A stretch of DNA of 58,859 nucleotides, from NCBI GenBank assembly GCA_945860955.1, contig CAMATH010000045.1, positions 1 to 58,859 of the forward strand, in the 5' to 3' direction. This DNA comes from Planctomicrobium piriforme. GTDB lineage: Bacteria > Planctomycetota > Planctomycetia > Planctomycetales > Planctomycetaceae. Position numbers and translations under genes: made by a program. The notes beneath the pieces are model-generated. The model worked only from the letters and a program-made list of their open reading frames with translations. It did not search any database and was not told where the DNA came from. Each line of letters starts with the position of its first letter. The first letter of the stretch is position 1. Shown one piece after another: positions 45,801-55,246 of the stretch.

Positions 45801-47671
45801 GCGAAGTGCTGGAGTCGATTCATGTTCCCCTCGATGTGGCGGCTCATCTCGATTTCACCAGTGGTCGGAACACTGGGCGGATCTACCGCATCGCACCCGC
45901 GGGATTTCAGGCACCCAAACCGGTGAAGTTGAGTCAGGCGGGAAACCGGGAACTCGCCGCTGCCCTCGACAGCCCGCACGGCTGGTTTCGCGACACGGCG
46001 TCGCGGCTGATTTATGAACGGCAGGACAAGACGATCGCCCCGGCGCTGGAAGCGCTGGTGAAGACCAGCAAGCGGCCTGCAACCCGAGTCGCGGCTCTCT
46101 GGGCGCTCCACGGTCTCGACGCGTTGCGGGCCGAGGTTCTGGCCGCCGGTCTCCGGGATTTGGAACCTGGCGTTCGCGAGAACGCGCTGCGGCTGTCGGA
46201 ACCGTACTTCAATGGCAACGCTCCGCTGCTGGCGATCGCTCTGTCGATGGGTAACGACGTCGACCGCAAGGTGCTGTTTCAACTCGCGTTCACGCTGGGA
46301 GAGATTCGAGACTCGAAAGCGGCCGATCTGCTGGCGAAACTTGCCAAGACCTACTCCGAAGATCCCTGGATTCGAACGGCCGTCTTGAGTTCTTCGGGGC
46401 GGTCGGCGGGTCGATTGCTGCAGATTCTGGCTGGCGATGCGCAATGGTCGGCGGGAGCGACCGGAGGGGCGCTCTTGGAGCAACTGGCGCTGGTGGTGGG
46501 AGTGCGACACGACGCCGACGAGATCGATGGCGTGTTCGAAGTGATCGCCTTGTCACTCGGTCGAAATCCCGGGTTGCAGCGACGGCTCGCCCGTTCGCTC
46601 GCATCGGGTTTGCGTCGCTCGGGAAGGCGGTTGGATCCGACCGCCTTGCGCGGTCAGCAGGGGCGGATCGTCGCGAATCAGTTTCTCAACGAAGCGCTGA
46701 TTCATGCGGGGGACGCGAATCTCGACGAGGCGACCCGCGTGGCGGCGATCGGGTTTCTCGCGAGCGCCCCGTTTGAAATGTGTCGCGGAGTGCTGGTGGA
46801 ACTCGTTTCACCTCAGTGGCCGGTGGCGGTTCAGTCAGCGGCTGTTCGCGCTCTGAGTGAATTCCCCGATGCCGAAATCACCAGCGTACTCTTGGAGCGG
46901 TTCAACAAGGCGACTCCCGATGTGCAGGGAGAAATGGTCGCCGCTTTCTTGTCTCGCGATGACCGCACGGTCCCGTTCCTGATGATGGCGGTCGATGGGT
47001 TTGTGTCGGCCGCTGGCGTCGAGCCGACCCGGCGTCAACTGCTGCTCAACAATCGGTCGGCGGAAATTCGCAAACTGGCGGAAACCGTTTTTGGAGGCGC
47101 GGCGGGGTCCGAGCGGGGTGTTGTCGTCGCCGATTACAAGCAGAAACTGAAAGAGTTGTCCGGAGATCTTGATCGGGGAGGCAAGGTGTTTGATCGACTC
47201 TGTGCGAACTGTCATCAACTGGCAGGACGCGGCTTCGCGATCGGGCCCAATCTGGCTTCGTCTCCTTCGCGCGACCCCGAGGCGCTCGTGCAGCACATTC
47301 TCGATCCGAACCAGAACGTGTTACCCAACTACCTGCAATACGTGGTTCTCGATCGATCCGGGAAGAGTCACAGCGGGATGATCGCTGCCCAGACGGCGAC
47401 CAGCATCACGCTGAAACGGGAGAAAGACGCGACGGAGACGATTTTGCGCAGTGACATTGATGAGATGAACAGCACGGGGAAGTCACTGATGCCGGAGGGG
47501 CTGGAGAAGGATCTTTCTCCGACGGACCTGGCCGACCTGATCGCCTACCTGCGGACGCAAGCGGACCCGACCTCCAAGGCGACCGCCGACCCCCGGCGGG
47601 TGAGAGACAAGGGAACATTGCCCGGGTCGCTGGTGGAACCCGCGAAGGGTGGAACTGGAAAGCCGCGCTGA
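42854..47671 (+). CDS. Large exported fusion: CehA/McbA-like PHP domain + PVC dehydrogenase propeller + HEAT + cytochrome c
   Basis: 1605 residues from the ATG at 42854 (MPPRHASIRPTPGNPLV), which supplies the signal peptide; the frame stays open upstream to 42269 without a better start. Residues to about 600: CehA/McbA-type metallohydrolase with WHSGDPHLHIPR near 196-203 and GYAAYAHGG. From about 632: PVC-type putative membrane-bound dehydrogenase domain (PGFEMQLVAAEPLVYDPVAAAFDEDG in parts, GPVPIFR, FTSGRNTGRIYRI). About 1030-1420: HEAT-like helices. Near 1450: one haem c site CANCH, then a Met-containing tail. Periplasmic. It suggests a hydrolase joined to an electron-transfer oxidoreductase; substrate unknown. 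Confidence 0.87.
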   Translation: MPPRHASIRPTPGNPLVAILALLSAVALLGLTSGSSVAQPPAEGEDFFFIPRGLKEPGKAAWCTDPAADRLAITVTDKATGLPTFCRINVVGPDNQFYQPPRNYLSEYALTGDWPEKGAWGNRKDKAPYRYLGKFFYAWGKTSVAVPQGKVRVEVWKGFEYRPVSVELDVAAQTDTKVNLQIERTAAMEPLGWHSGDPHLHIPRQSARDDEVVLDLLEAEDIRYGSILGYNEPAGPYSGFMEKLASPQQRGLGKKSARDRDGYHAFSGQEYRNTTYGHILLFNRDDLVFNGQDLNADNWPVYGVVARETMDLGGYAAYAHGGYRQEVYADVALGALNAIELLQFGIYREIGLTDWYHMLNAGYRIPCMGASDWPACRWMGDCRTYVYHEGATDFPQWLQAMAEGRSFMTTGPLLLLTVDGHRPGDTIALEGAGPHTAKVEIQLNCEVTSVDEIDLIVGGEVVRKIQIPSTDPLEPGWRKFEETLELPRATWISARAFSKTPGGQPDAEAHTNPVYVDFDGRRAYQQDSLDAWVERIDGQIAKHRLRNFPEKARVLDYFQNARDLLLEIRAEKGLKSKDDPSKRSAPVFESARVGGLDGDAAEAFPSDGALREFLKPVPPKSQTEALATFETLPGFEMQLVAAEPLVYDPVAAAFDEDGNLYVCEMRDYPFKPGEGAEPIGSIRLLRDTDGDGVFETSTVFADKLLWAAGVAPWKGGVYVAAPPDIWYLRDDNGDGLADTRRRVFTGFGTGNQQGMLNNLVLAHDHKIYGATAPNGGQIRRVDKPDAPPVDITGRDFRFDPIDESFETVTGTVQFGNTFDDFGNRFTCSESQPLSQIVLPQNYLARNPYLPVPYAIKNLAQGPVPIFRTSPVERWRQIRSARRVATAERSADAPGASHHVVDAAAGVTVYRGGAYPAEYYGTIFVGDGQNNLVHHRKLIPNGPTFDSARVEEKTEFVRSTDIWFRPVNFMNAPDGTLYCLDMHREVLESIHVPLDVAAHLDFTSGRNTGRIYRIAPAGFQAPKPVKLSQAGNRELAAALDSPHGWFRDTASRLIYERQDKTIAPALEALVKTSKRPATRVAALWALHGLDALRAEVLAAGLRDLEPGVRENALRLSEPYFNGNAPLLAIALSMGNDVDRKVLFQLAFTLGEIRDSKAADLLAKLAKTYSEDPWIRTAVLSSSGRSAGRLLQILAGDAQWSAGATGGALLEQLALVVGVRHDADEIDGVFEVIALSLGRNPGLQRRLARSLASGLRRSGRRLDPTALRGQQGRIVANQFLNEALIHAGDANLDEATRVAAIGFLASAPFEMCRGVLVELVSPQWPVAVQSAAVRALSEFPDAEITSVLLERFNKATPDVQGEMVAAFLSRDDRTVPFLMMAVDGFVSAAGVEPTRRQLLLNNRSAEIRKLAETVFGGAAGSERGVVVADYKQKLKELSGDLDRGGKVFDRLCANCHQLAGRGFAIGPNLASSPSRDPEALVQHILDPNQNVLPNYLQYVVLDRSGKSHSGMIAAQTATSITLKREKDATETILRSDIDEMNSTGKSLMPEGLEKDLSPTDLADLIAYLRTQADPTSKATADPRRVRDKGTLPGSLVEPAKGGTGKPR

Positions 47672-47694
47672 AACTGTGAGGTCTTCGCAGAGTC

Positions 47695-47740
47695 GCGCCC
47701 TTAAGGAAGCGGTCGCATATCACCGCTTCCTGACGGGCGC
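47695..47740. terminator. Bidirectional terminator hairpin between convergent genes
   Basis: Inner stem AGGAAGCGGT / ACCGCTTCCT (10 bp, 8-base loop) nested in an outer stem GCGCCC / GGGCGC. It lies between the ends of the large fusion gene and the DUF1559 gene. Confidence 0.8.
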
Positions 47741-47776
47741 GGCTCGGAGGCTGCGAAACAACTCGTCCACCGGATC

Positions 47777-48625
47777 TCAAAATTCGGGAACCGGTTCCCC
47801 TCCGCTGATTGTGGAGAGGGCATTCAAGGATTGAGGGTTGATGTCGTCCTGGAGAAATCGAACGCTGCCGTCGGCAAACAAAACGATCGCTCCGTTCGCG
47901 TGGCGACTGTTGAGACCGGCCGGCCCCATCGTGAGACCGTTGGAGGCGTCGATATCGACCGGTTGCGTCCACGGAACATTGGCGGATTCTGATTCACCGA
48001 CCATGATGGAGAATACGTCTGTGACGTCGCGGATTGAGACCGCTTTGTCTTTCGGAAAGATGGTCCCTTTTCCGCTGATTGCCAGATATTGCGTCGTTCC
48101 ACCACCCGGCGCGCCGGTCGACGAGGGGCAAGCGAAAACTTTCGGCATCATCCCCTGCAATTGAATGTTGTTCGGACTATCCCACGGTTCATCCAGGTTG
48201 TACATGCTGTACAGCCCTGATTCGCCGAGATAGGGCAGAATCAAGACGCGCCAACTGTGCAGTGGCTTGCCGTCGGCGCTGTAAGTGACGGCAGGGGGAA
48301 GGGAATTGTACGCGTCGTCGTAGGTGTGGATTGCCAGCCCGATCTGCCGGAGGTTGTTCATGCACTGCACCCGACGCGCCGCTTCGCGGGCCTGCTGAAC
48401 CGCCGGGATCGTCAGCGCCGCCAGGATGCCGCCACATACCAGTACGGTGGCCGCCACGATACCCAGGATCATGACAATGCTGACCCCCGCGGCCTTCGCT
48501 CCGGCGCTGCCGCCCCCCTTCTTCTTCCCCGAACGTGCGGGTTTGTAGTCCTGCACATCGGTCTTGCAGTACGGACAGAATTCTGTGTCGGCGGGATTCC
48601 GCTCGGCGCACGCGGGACATTGCAT
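47777..48625 (-). CDS. Zinc-ribbon DUF1559 (prepilin-like) protein, second copy
   Basis: 282 residues, paralogue of the protein at 27258 along its full length. Zinc ribbon with Cys3, Cys6, Cys17, Cys20 ([20 protein letters not shown]), a Lys/Gly/Ser linker, a membrane helix ([22 protein letters not shown]), then DUF1559 ([60 protein letters not shown]). Again no GFTLIE prepilin leader. A deleted relative lies directly upstream, so this is a local duplication. It ends against a bidirectional terminator. Confidence 0.9.
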   Translation of the reverse strand: MQCPACAERNPADTEFCPYCKTDVQDYKPARSGKKKGGGSAGAKAAGVSIVMILGIVAATVLVCGGILAALTIPAVQQAREAARRVQCMNNLRQIGLAIHTYDDAYNSLPPAVTYSADGKPLHSWRVLILPYLGESGLYSMYNLDEPWDSPNNIQLQGMMPKVFACPSSTGAPGGGTTQYLAISGKGTIFPKDKAVSIRDVTDVFSIMVGESESANVPWTQPVDIDASNGLTMGPAGLNSRHANGAIVLFADGSVRFLQDDINPQSLNALSTISGGEPVPEF

Positions 48626-48659
48626 GGTGTGAGTCCATCAAGAGACGCTACGGGCGTGG

Positions 48660-49090
48660 TCAGAAATCGAAAACAGGCTCATTTCCGTCGATCGTCGTAA
48701 GGGCGTTCAACGTATTCACATTGAGGTTCTGCGAAATGAATTTCACCGTGCCATCCGACATCAGGGCGTATGCTCCCTGGGTGTGGCGGCTGCCGAGTCC
48801 GGTCGCGCCAAATGTGAGTCCGTTGGACGCGTCGATATCGACCGGTTGAGTCCACGGAATACTAGCAGTTTCCGATTCGCCAACCAGGATCGTTGTTGCC
48901 AAACCATCCCTGATTTCAGGAATCGTGACACTCTTCGCCTGATGGAAAGCTCCCGTAGATGGTGTGGTGGTTGCGCAGTGCCAAGCCGATCTGCCGCGGA
49001 TTGCGGCTCTGTGTCCAGGACATCCACCTTACAGTGCAGACAGAATTTGGTGTCGGCGGGGATTCGTTCAGCGCACGCGGGGCATTGCAT
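48660..49090 (-). pseudogene. Deleted copy of the zinc-ribbon DUF1559 gene
   Basis: Three homologous blocks survive in different frames: the zinc ribbon ([20 protein letters not shown]) from the ATG at 49090, a piece RQIGLALRNHHTIYGSFPSG, and the C-terminal block SVTIPEIRDGLATTILVGE to TIDGNEPVFDF ending at 48660. The linker, membrane helix and most of the central domain are missing. At 144 codons it is half the normal length, so non-functional. It lies 34 bases upstream of the intact copy, as remains of a tandem duplication. Confidence 0.85.
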
Positions 49091-49339
49091 GTTCGAGATC
49101 GTCCGGAACGGGCCGGCACCTGGAGTTCTGGGCTGGAATGTCGATTGGCACAAGGGCATTCAAAGTCCGAGTGCAGCGACTCGCTCAGACAGACCGCACT
49201 GCCCCCCTCCCATTGACGCGAGGCCCCACTCGGTACGAGGCATCCTTCCCTAATCTCGCCTTGGAAATTACGTGCGGCATCGCGGAACAGCGTCTCGGGT
49301 GGGCGAATCGGAAGTGATGAAGATTCGGTCTTGAAGCTG
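49091..49339. other. 249-base gap, no gene seen
   Basis: Between the deleted DUF1559 copy and the decayed DUF1501 gene. No gene, hairpin or known repeat was recognised. Confidence 0.4.
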
Positions 49340-50359
49340 CTACTTCACAATCTCGTGAACCACATCCCCCTTCACGTCCGTAAGTCGCATGTCCCGGCCG
49401 CCGTAGCGGAATGTCAAACGTTCATGATCGAGGCCCAGGAGATGCAAAATGGTGGCGTGCCAGTCGTGAACGTGGACTCTCCCCTCGACCGCTTCGAATC
49501 CATAATCATCGGTCTGGCCGTGGACGATTCCGGGTTTCACTCCGCCCCCCGCCATCCAGAGTGTGTACCCTTTGTTGTTGTGATCCCGGCCATCCCCTTG
49601 CGCGAAGGGACTTCGGCCGAATTCGCCCGCCCACAGCACCAGGGTCTCATCGAGCAGGCCCCGCGACTGAAGATCCGCAAGCAGGCCGGCGATCGGCTGA
49701 TCCACCGACTGGCAACTCGCGGCGAGCGATTCTCTCAAGTTCCGGTGATGGTCCCAGCCCCCCATTGTCACCTCCACAAAACGGACCCCCGCCTCAACCA
49801 GTCGGCGGGCCAAGAGACACTGTCGGCCGAAGGTGTTCGGTCCGCCGGAAGAACCACCCCCGAACGAATTGCCCCGTCCGCTCCGTCCCGCGTTCCCTCC
49901 GGTTTGTTCGTCGATTCCATACAGCTTGCAGGTCGCGGCTGTCTCCTGACTCAGGTCCATCACCTGCGGCATCTCTCCCTGGATCCGGAACGCCAGTTCG
50001 TATGAGGAGATCAGTCCCTCAATTTCCGGGTTTCCCCCCAGTGATTCCGCCGTCCCGCGGTTCAACTCCTGGATGTAATCGAACTGCACCCGCTGCGATG
50101 TGGCAGCACGCCGCAGGTTCCGCAGATTGCTCACCTGCTCTCCAGATCCACTCGCGGTGCCACCGATGCGCGTCCCCTGGTTGATCGCGGGCAGGAACGA
50201 GGCGGCGTAGTTCGCGGCTCCCCCATTGGTCCGGGGCGGGCTGATTGTGATGAAGCCCGTGAGGTTTTCGTTCGTCGATCCCAAACCGTAAAGCACCCAG
50301 GCCCCCAGGCTCGGGCGGGGGAACTGAAAGATCCCACAGTGCATCTGCAAGAACGCCTG
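49340..50359 (-). pseudogene. DUF1501 gene lacking its N-terminus
   Basis: About 340 codons homologous to the last three-quarters of a DUF1501 protein: FPRPSLGAWVLYGLGS, FGRQCLLARRLVEAGVRFVEV, LVLWAGEFGRSPFAQGDGRDHN and HDWHATILHLLGLDHERLTFRYGGRD. The Tat signal and the first HGGPSH block are missing. The frame joins directly to the end of a DUF1553 fragment, so a deletion removed the 3' end of one gene and the 5' end of the next. No proper start codon or ribosome site serves it. Intact copies of this subgroup act as exported proteins of unknown reaction. Confidence 0.85.
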
Positions 50360-51300
50360 CGATAACCGGCAGGTAGATGGAACGATGGGTGTTGCGCGGA
50401 TCGTTGAGCGCTTCGGCGACCGGATCCCCTCCAAACCGCGGACGGGTGAGCGGCCCTTCCCCCGTCCGGGCGACGACCGAACCCACGGGAGGTGTCGAGT
50501 TCAGTTGGCCACTGACCGCCAGCACCGCATCACGCAAACTCTCTGCGTCGAGCCGGCGGGGTGCCATTCGCCACTACAGGCTGTTGTCCGGATCTACGTC
50601 GGCGGCGGTCGGATCCGTTTTCGAACTCAACTAATAGACCCGACTTAGCATCAGGTATTTGATCAGCTTCTTGATGCTCCAGCCCTCTTGAATTGATCGA
50701 ACGGCTTGTCGGAATTGAACGCGGCGATCACATAGTCGCGATACCGCCAGGCGTGGGGATAGCTGAAGTTGAACGTCTTCCCGGTACTTTCGGCATACCG
50801 GGCTACGTCAAGCCAATGCCGAGCCCATTTTTCGCCGAAACGGGGTGACGCCAGGAATTGGTCGATTGCGCCTTCAAGCGCCTTGGAAGAGGGATTGGAG
50901 ACAAACGCTTCGACTTCGGCCGGTGTTGGTGGGAGCCCCGTCAGATCAAGCGCGATTCGACGATAAAGAGTTTGTCGATCCGCCGACGAAACGGGAGGCA
51001 GGTTCTTCGCCTCCATTGCAGCGAGAATGAAGCGATCAACATCCGACACCGGCCAGCTCGCGTCCTTGACTTCTGGGGCGGGGACGCGGCGTGGCCGCTG
51101 AAACGACCAGTGGCAGGGGCAACACTCGCCCACAAGAACCGGGCGGATCCGCTTCTCGAAATTCGTCCGTTGCTCCGGAGTGACTTCAGTATCAGGTTCG
51201 CGAGCCCGAGCGGACTCTCTCTGAGACAGATCCGCGTCCTGGGGGGCCGACTGCCCCTAGGGTGGCTCTTGCGCCACAACGATTGAAACCAATACGAGAG
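50360..51300 (-). pseudogene. Remains of a planctomycete cytochrome/DUF1549/DUF1553 gene
   Basis: Reading from 51300 down: a signal-like stretch (LVLVSIVVAQEPP) ends at an in-frame TAG; then the haem block [18 protein letters not shown]; then the DUF1549 start ([52 protein letters not shown]). It breaks after KPFDQF near 50690 and resumes in another frame as [18 protein letters not shown] with two TAG codons replacing Gln and Leu. The DUF1553 end (RRLDAESLRDAVLAVSG, RSIYLPVI) follows. Two large deletions and at least three nonsense codons make it dead. Intact genes run about 2.5-3 kb. Confidence 0.85.
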
Positions 51301-51658
51301 TGAGTACGCCGCAGTGACGACAGGAGAGCTGAACCACAACGCACCTCCGAAGCATCAAACCCAGTTTCTCCGGCGCTGCCGGTACTCCCCCCCCCCGACA
51401 AAAATGAAGTTACCGACGCCGCGGAAAATGGGCAAGCGGACCTGTCGGAGGTTCCGCGCGGCCGCGCGGCGAATCGAAAATGTTCCGATTGACCATTTCT
51501 CCGCGCCGCCATATAACCCCGCCCCCATTCCTCCCTTTCACTTCGCGCCACCCGTCCAAAAGGTGGCGCACCGTTCCGGCGTCGGTGTGATTGTTCACCC
51601 CGATCGGCGGATCCCTTCCCCTACCATTTCCCCAGTCTCTGGCCGCACGGATGCCTCT

Positions 51659-54600
51659 GTGCCGGGTCTAACCCCCCCTATCTCCACAACCTTGCTGCGC
51701 GCCCTCTGGCTGTCCATTCTGTTGGCAGTCGTGGGATTCGCGCCCCGCTTGGTTCGCGCTCAATCGGAATCGGCGGAAGCCATTCGCGACCCGCTGACGG
51801 TCTCGGCCGATTTCTCGCGCAGTTGGCAGGAAGGTGAGGCTACGGTCCACCTGCTGCATGGTCACTGCGTGATCGAGCAGGGTGATACGGTCTATGAGGC
51901 GGGCCGGGCCGTGATGTGGCGGCGGACGGAAAAACGGCAGGGTGTCGTCCGCGATCTGGTCACGGTGTACCTGGAAGACGACGTCCGTATCGATCAACCC
52001 GGAAACACCCGCAACGCCAACAAACTGCTGGTCAATCTGACAGCCGAGGCGGGGCTGCTGCTGCATTCAAAACGCCCCGTGAACGACGATCCCGCACCGC
52101 AGGATCCGCTGTATCAGCGGGCGCTCAATGAACGCGGAGCGATTCGCAAGCCTCCCGTCCGGGCCGTTCGGCTGCGCGAGCCTCCTGAGGGGTACCTCCC
52201 CCCGGAACCGACTCCCTCAGAAGTCATTCCTCCCGATCCCGATGAAGCGATTCCCGAGTTTCGCAACATTCGGCTGACCGCTCCCGAAGGTCCGACCCGG
52301 CGTTTCAGTATCTTCTCGCGCACCGGCGGCAACTGGAATTTCGAGAGCTTCCCTTCCAAAGACTCTAGCCCGCCCGAACAGATTCTCGTGTTCTCGGGAG
52401 GCGTCAACATGGTGGTCGAAGGGTTGGACCAGAAGGTCGCCGACCAGGATATTGGGACGCTGGACCTTTCGGCGGACAAAATCGTCGTCTGGACCGACGC
52501 GCTCGGTTCCACGAATTTCAGCGGCAGTGCCGAACAGTCTTCCAAACTCCCGTTGCAGGTCTATCTCGAAGGCAACATCGTCATCCGGCAAGGGAACAAC
52601 GTGCTGCGGGCCAGCCAGGCGTTTTACGACGTCCGCGAAAATCGGGCGCTGCTGGTGAACGCCGAACTGAAAACGAAAATCGACGGATTCGCCGCCAAGG
52701 TAAGGGTCCGTGCTAGCCAGCTTCGGCAACTGACGTTGAAGACCTATCAGGCGAACAACGCCTCGATCACCACCAGCGAATTCGCCAAGCCCGGCTATGA
52801 ACTGCGGGCGAGCGAGATCTTTATCGAACCGCGCAATGTCGGCTGGAATGGCGAAAACCCGGCGAAGTTCAACCCTGCGACCGGCGAATACGAACCGGAC
52901 GAGACGCTGTGGGCGACCGCGGTCGACACGACGTTCCTGGTCGAAGATGTCCCGCTGTTCTACCTGCCGCAATTGAGTGCGCCCGCCGAAGACCCCAACA
53001 TCCCGTTGCGTAACGTCAACGTCCAGTACGACAGCATCTTCGGATTCCAGATCGACACCGTCTGGGACGCGTTCAAGCTGTTTGGACTCGACAAGCCTGA
53101 AGGGCAACGCTGGGATTTGCAGTTGGATTACCTGAGCTTCCGCGGCCCCCGGGTGGGAATCGACGGTACGTACCGTGGTCGCGACCGCTTCGGCTACGCC
53201 GGGGAATACCGTGGAACCGCCTGGAGCACGCTGATCTATGACACCGGCAACGACAACCTCGGTCGGGACCGTTTGTCGCTGGAGCCAAAACAAGAGTTGC
53301 GTGGCGGGATTTCGGTCCGCGATCGATGGGAATTGCCGTACGACATGACCCTCGATTCCGAATTCGCTTTCCTCAGCGATCGGAACTACCTCGAACAGTA
53401 TCGCGAACAGGACTACGACGTCGGCAAAGATTATGAGTCAGTGCTGTATCTCAAACAGCAGCAGCAGAACTGGGCGTGGTCGGCCATGGTTCGGCCACAG
53501 CTTTACAACTACTACAACAACACCCAATGGCTGCCGCGGGGCGATCTGACCCTGCTGGGCGAGCCGCTGTTCGACACGCCGATCACGTTTTCAAGCCACT
53601 CGTACGCCGGTTACGCCGTGGAACGGATCGCCGACGCCCCGACCGATCCCAACGATTACTTCAGCGTACTCCCGTATGAAGCGAACGCGAGTTCGGGGGT
53701 CTTTTCCACGAAGAACGAACTCGACGCGCCGTTCCAACTCGGGCCGGTGAACTTCGTCCCCTACGTGCAGGGGGAAGCCGACTACTGGACTCAAACCGAT
53801 AATGGCGAATCCCTCGGCCGACTGTACGGAGTCCTGGGACTTCGGAGCAGCGTGGAGTTCTGGAGGGCCTGGCCCGAGGTGTCGAGCGACCTGTTCGCCC
53901 TGAACGGATTGGCTCATAAGATGACCTTTGACCTCGACTGGTCGAATGCGCAAAGCACCGCCGACCTCAGTGAGGTGCCCCAGTTCAACGAAATTGACGA
54001 CAACTCACAGGAACAATTCCGCCGACGGTTGCTGCGGAACACGTTCAATGGCACGGTCCCCAACCAGTTCCAACCCCGGTTCTTCGGGGTACGATCGGGA
54101 GTCGCGTCGGGAGTGAGCGCGCCGTTCAACGAACTGGTCGACGACATGCAGGCGGTTCGCCTGGGATTCCGTAACCGGCTGCAAACCAAATCGGGGCCAC
54201 TCAACGCTCCTCGCATCCGCGACTGGATGACACTGGACCTTGAAACCACGTTCTTCCCCAACAGCAATCGGGACAATTTCGGACAGTCATTTGGTCTGTA
54301 CGGAATGCGGTACAACTGGTACATCAGCGACCGAACGAACATCACCGCCGGGGCGTTGACCGACAGCTTCGACAACCCCGAACGGCTGTTCAACGTGGGA
54401 ATCATGAGTCAGCGCAGCACGCGCGGCACCGTCTACCTGGGATTTCGCAAGATCGAAGGGGGACCGTTGCTCGACAGCCAGATCGCAACTGCCAGTTACA
54501 GTTACGTCATGAGCCAGAAGTGGATCTCGACCCTCAGCGCCGCGTACGATCTTGCCGAGGGGGAGAGCCGCGGCCAGTCGATGACTTTGACCCGCGTGGG

Positions 54601-54763
54601 TGCCGACTTCCTGATGCACTTTGGCTTGTCGGCGGACCCCATGAAGAACAACTACAGCGTTGGCTTCTCCGTCGAGCCGCGATTCGCCCCGTTCGTGGGG
54701 AATTACGGTGCCGGCGGTTCGGGAACCCAGTTGGGATCGTTACTGCAACCCTACGGACGTTGA
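51659..54763 (+). CDS. LptD/OstA-like outer-membrane assembly protein
   Basis: 1034 residues from a GTG at 51659, chosen because the signal peptide (LLRALWLSILLAVVGFAPRLVRAQ) follows at once; no good ribosome site is seen and the frame is open back to 51314. Residues of about 30-420 hold OstA-like beta-jellyroll segments (VHLLHGHCVIEQGDTVYEAGRAVMW, QVYLEGNIVIRQGNNVLRASQAFYD) as in LptA/LptD. The C-terminal part is beta-barrel-like with alternating aromatic strands (RWDLQLDYLSF, YAGEYRGTAWSTLIYDTG). LptD inserts LPS at the outer membrane; the homology here is remote, so function is inferred. Confidence 0.75.
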   Translation: MPGLTPPISTTLLRALWLSILLAVVGFAPRLVRAQSESAEAIRDPLTVSADFSRSWQEGEATVHLLHGHCVIEQGDTVYEAGRAVMWRRTEKRQGVVRDLVTVYLEDDVRIDQPGNTRNANKLLVNLTAEAGLLLHSKRPVNDDPAPQDPLYQRALNERGAIRKPPVRAVRLREPPEGYLPPEPTPSEVIPPDPDEAIPEFRNIRLTAPEGPTRRFSIFSRTGGNWNFESFPSKDSSPPEQILVFSGGVNMVVEGLDQKVADQDIGTLDLSADKIVVWTDALGSTNFSGSAEQSSKLPLQVYLEGNIVIRQGNNVLRASQAFYDVRENRALLVNAELKTKIDGFAAKVRVRASQLRQLTLKTYQANNASITTSEFAKPGYELRASEIFIEPRNVGWNGENPAKFNPATGEYEPDETLWATAVDTTFLVEDVPLFYLPQLSAPAEDPNIPLRNVNVQYDSIFGFQIDTVWDAFKLFGLDKPEGQRWDLQLDYLSFRGPRVGIDGTYRGRDRFGYAGEYRGTAWSTLIYDTGNDNLGRDRLSLEPKQELRGGISVRDRWELPYDMTLDSEFAFLSDRNYLEQYREQDYDVGKDYESVLYLKQQQQNWAWSAMVRPQLYNYYNNTQWLPRGDLTLLGEPLFDTPITFSSHSYAGYAVERIADAPTDPNDYFSVLPYEANASSGVFSTKNELDAPFQLGPVNFVPYVQGEADYWTQTDNGESLGRLYGVLGLRSSVEFWRAWPEVSSDLFALNGLAHKMTFDLDWSNAQSTADLSEVPQFNEIDDNSQEQFRRRLLRNTFNGTVPNQFQPRFFGVRSGVASGVSAPFNELVDDMQAVRLGFRNRLQTKSGPLNAPRIRDWMTLDLETTFFPNSNRDNFGQSFGLYGMRYNWYISDRTNITAGALTDSFDNPERLFNVGIMSQRSTRGTVYLGFRKIEGGPLLDSQIATASYSYVMSQKWISTLSAAYDLAEGESRGQSMTLTRVGADFLMHFGLSADPMKNNYSVGFSVEPRFAPFVGNYGAGGSGTQLGSLLQPYGR

Positions 54764-54781
54764 CCCTGCGGGACCGCTGCC

Positions 54782-55213
54782 ATGTCGACTCTGCCCTCTG
54801 TTGACGCGTCGCGAAACCGACTCCCCTCTCTCGAAGTCCCCAGTGGCAAGCGACCCGCCTGGCGGCAACGCCTGATCCAGGCCGAGCGCGGACTCGCCTG
54901 GGGACTGCGGGCCGACAGCGTGTTCTTCGTCCATTTTTTCGGCATCAGCATTGTTCTGGCGGCCGGCATGGCCTTTGGCCTGGAACTGTGGCAGTGGGTG
55001 GCGATCACCCTGGCGCTGACCGTCGTTCTGTCGGCCGAGATGTTTCAGCAGGGGCTGAAGCTGCTGGTTGACACCGGGGATCAGACTCCGCCGGCCAATG
55101 TGGCCCGGGCCTTGTCGATTGGAACAGCCGCCGTGCTTGTGGCGTGCATTGGTTCGGTCCTAGTATTAGGGCTGATCTTCGTCAGCCGCGGGATCGAGTT
55201 GTTCGCGGACTGA
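54782..55213 (+). CDS. DgkA-like diacylglycerol/undecaprenol kinase family protein
   Basis: 143 residues. A 25-residue soluble start, then three membrane helices in the DgkA pattern: AERGLAWGLRADSVFFVHFFG, VAITLALTVVLSAEMFQQGLKLLVD and a last helix VLVACIGSVLVLGLIF. In DgkA the catalytic segment is Glu-x-x-Asn-x-Ala-Ile-Glu; here the Glu is kept (AEMFQQGLKLLVD) but Asn is Gln and the second Glu is Lys, so kinase activity is uncertain. It starts 18 bases after the LptD-like gene and is probably co-transcribed with it. Lipid substrate unknown. Confidence 0.7.
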   Translation: MSTLPSVDASRNRLPSLEVPSGKRPAWRQRLIQAERGLAWGLRADSVFFVHFFGISIVLAAGMAFGLELWQWVAITLALTVVLSAEMFQQGLKLLVDTGDQTPPANVARALSIGTAAVLVACIGSVLVLGLIFVSRGIELFAD

Positions 55214-55246
55214 ATCGCCCATTCGCCAGCAACGGGGTTGCCGTTC

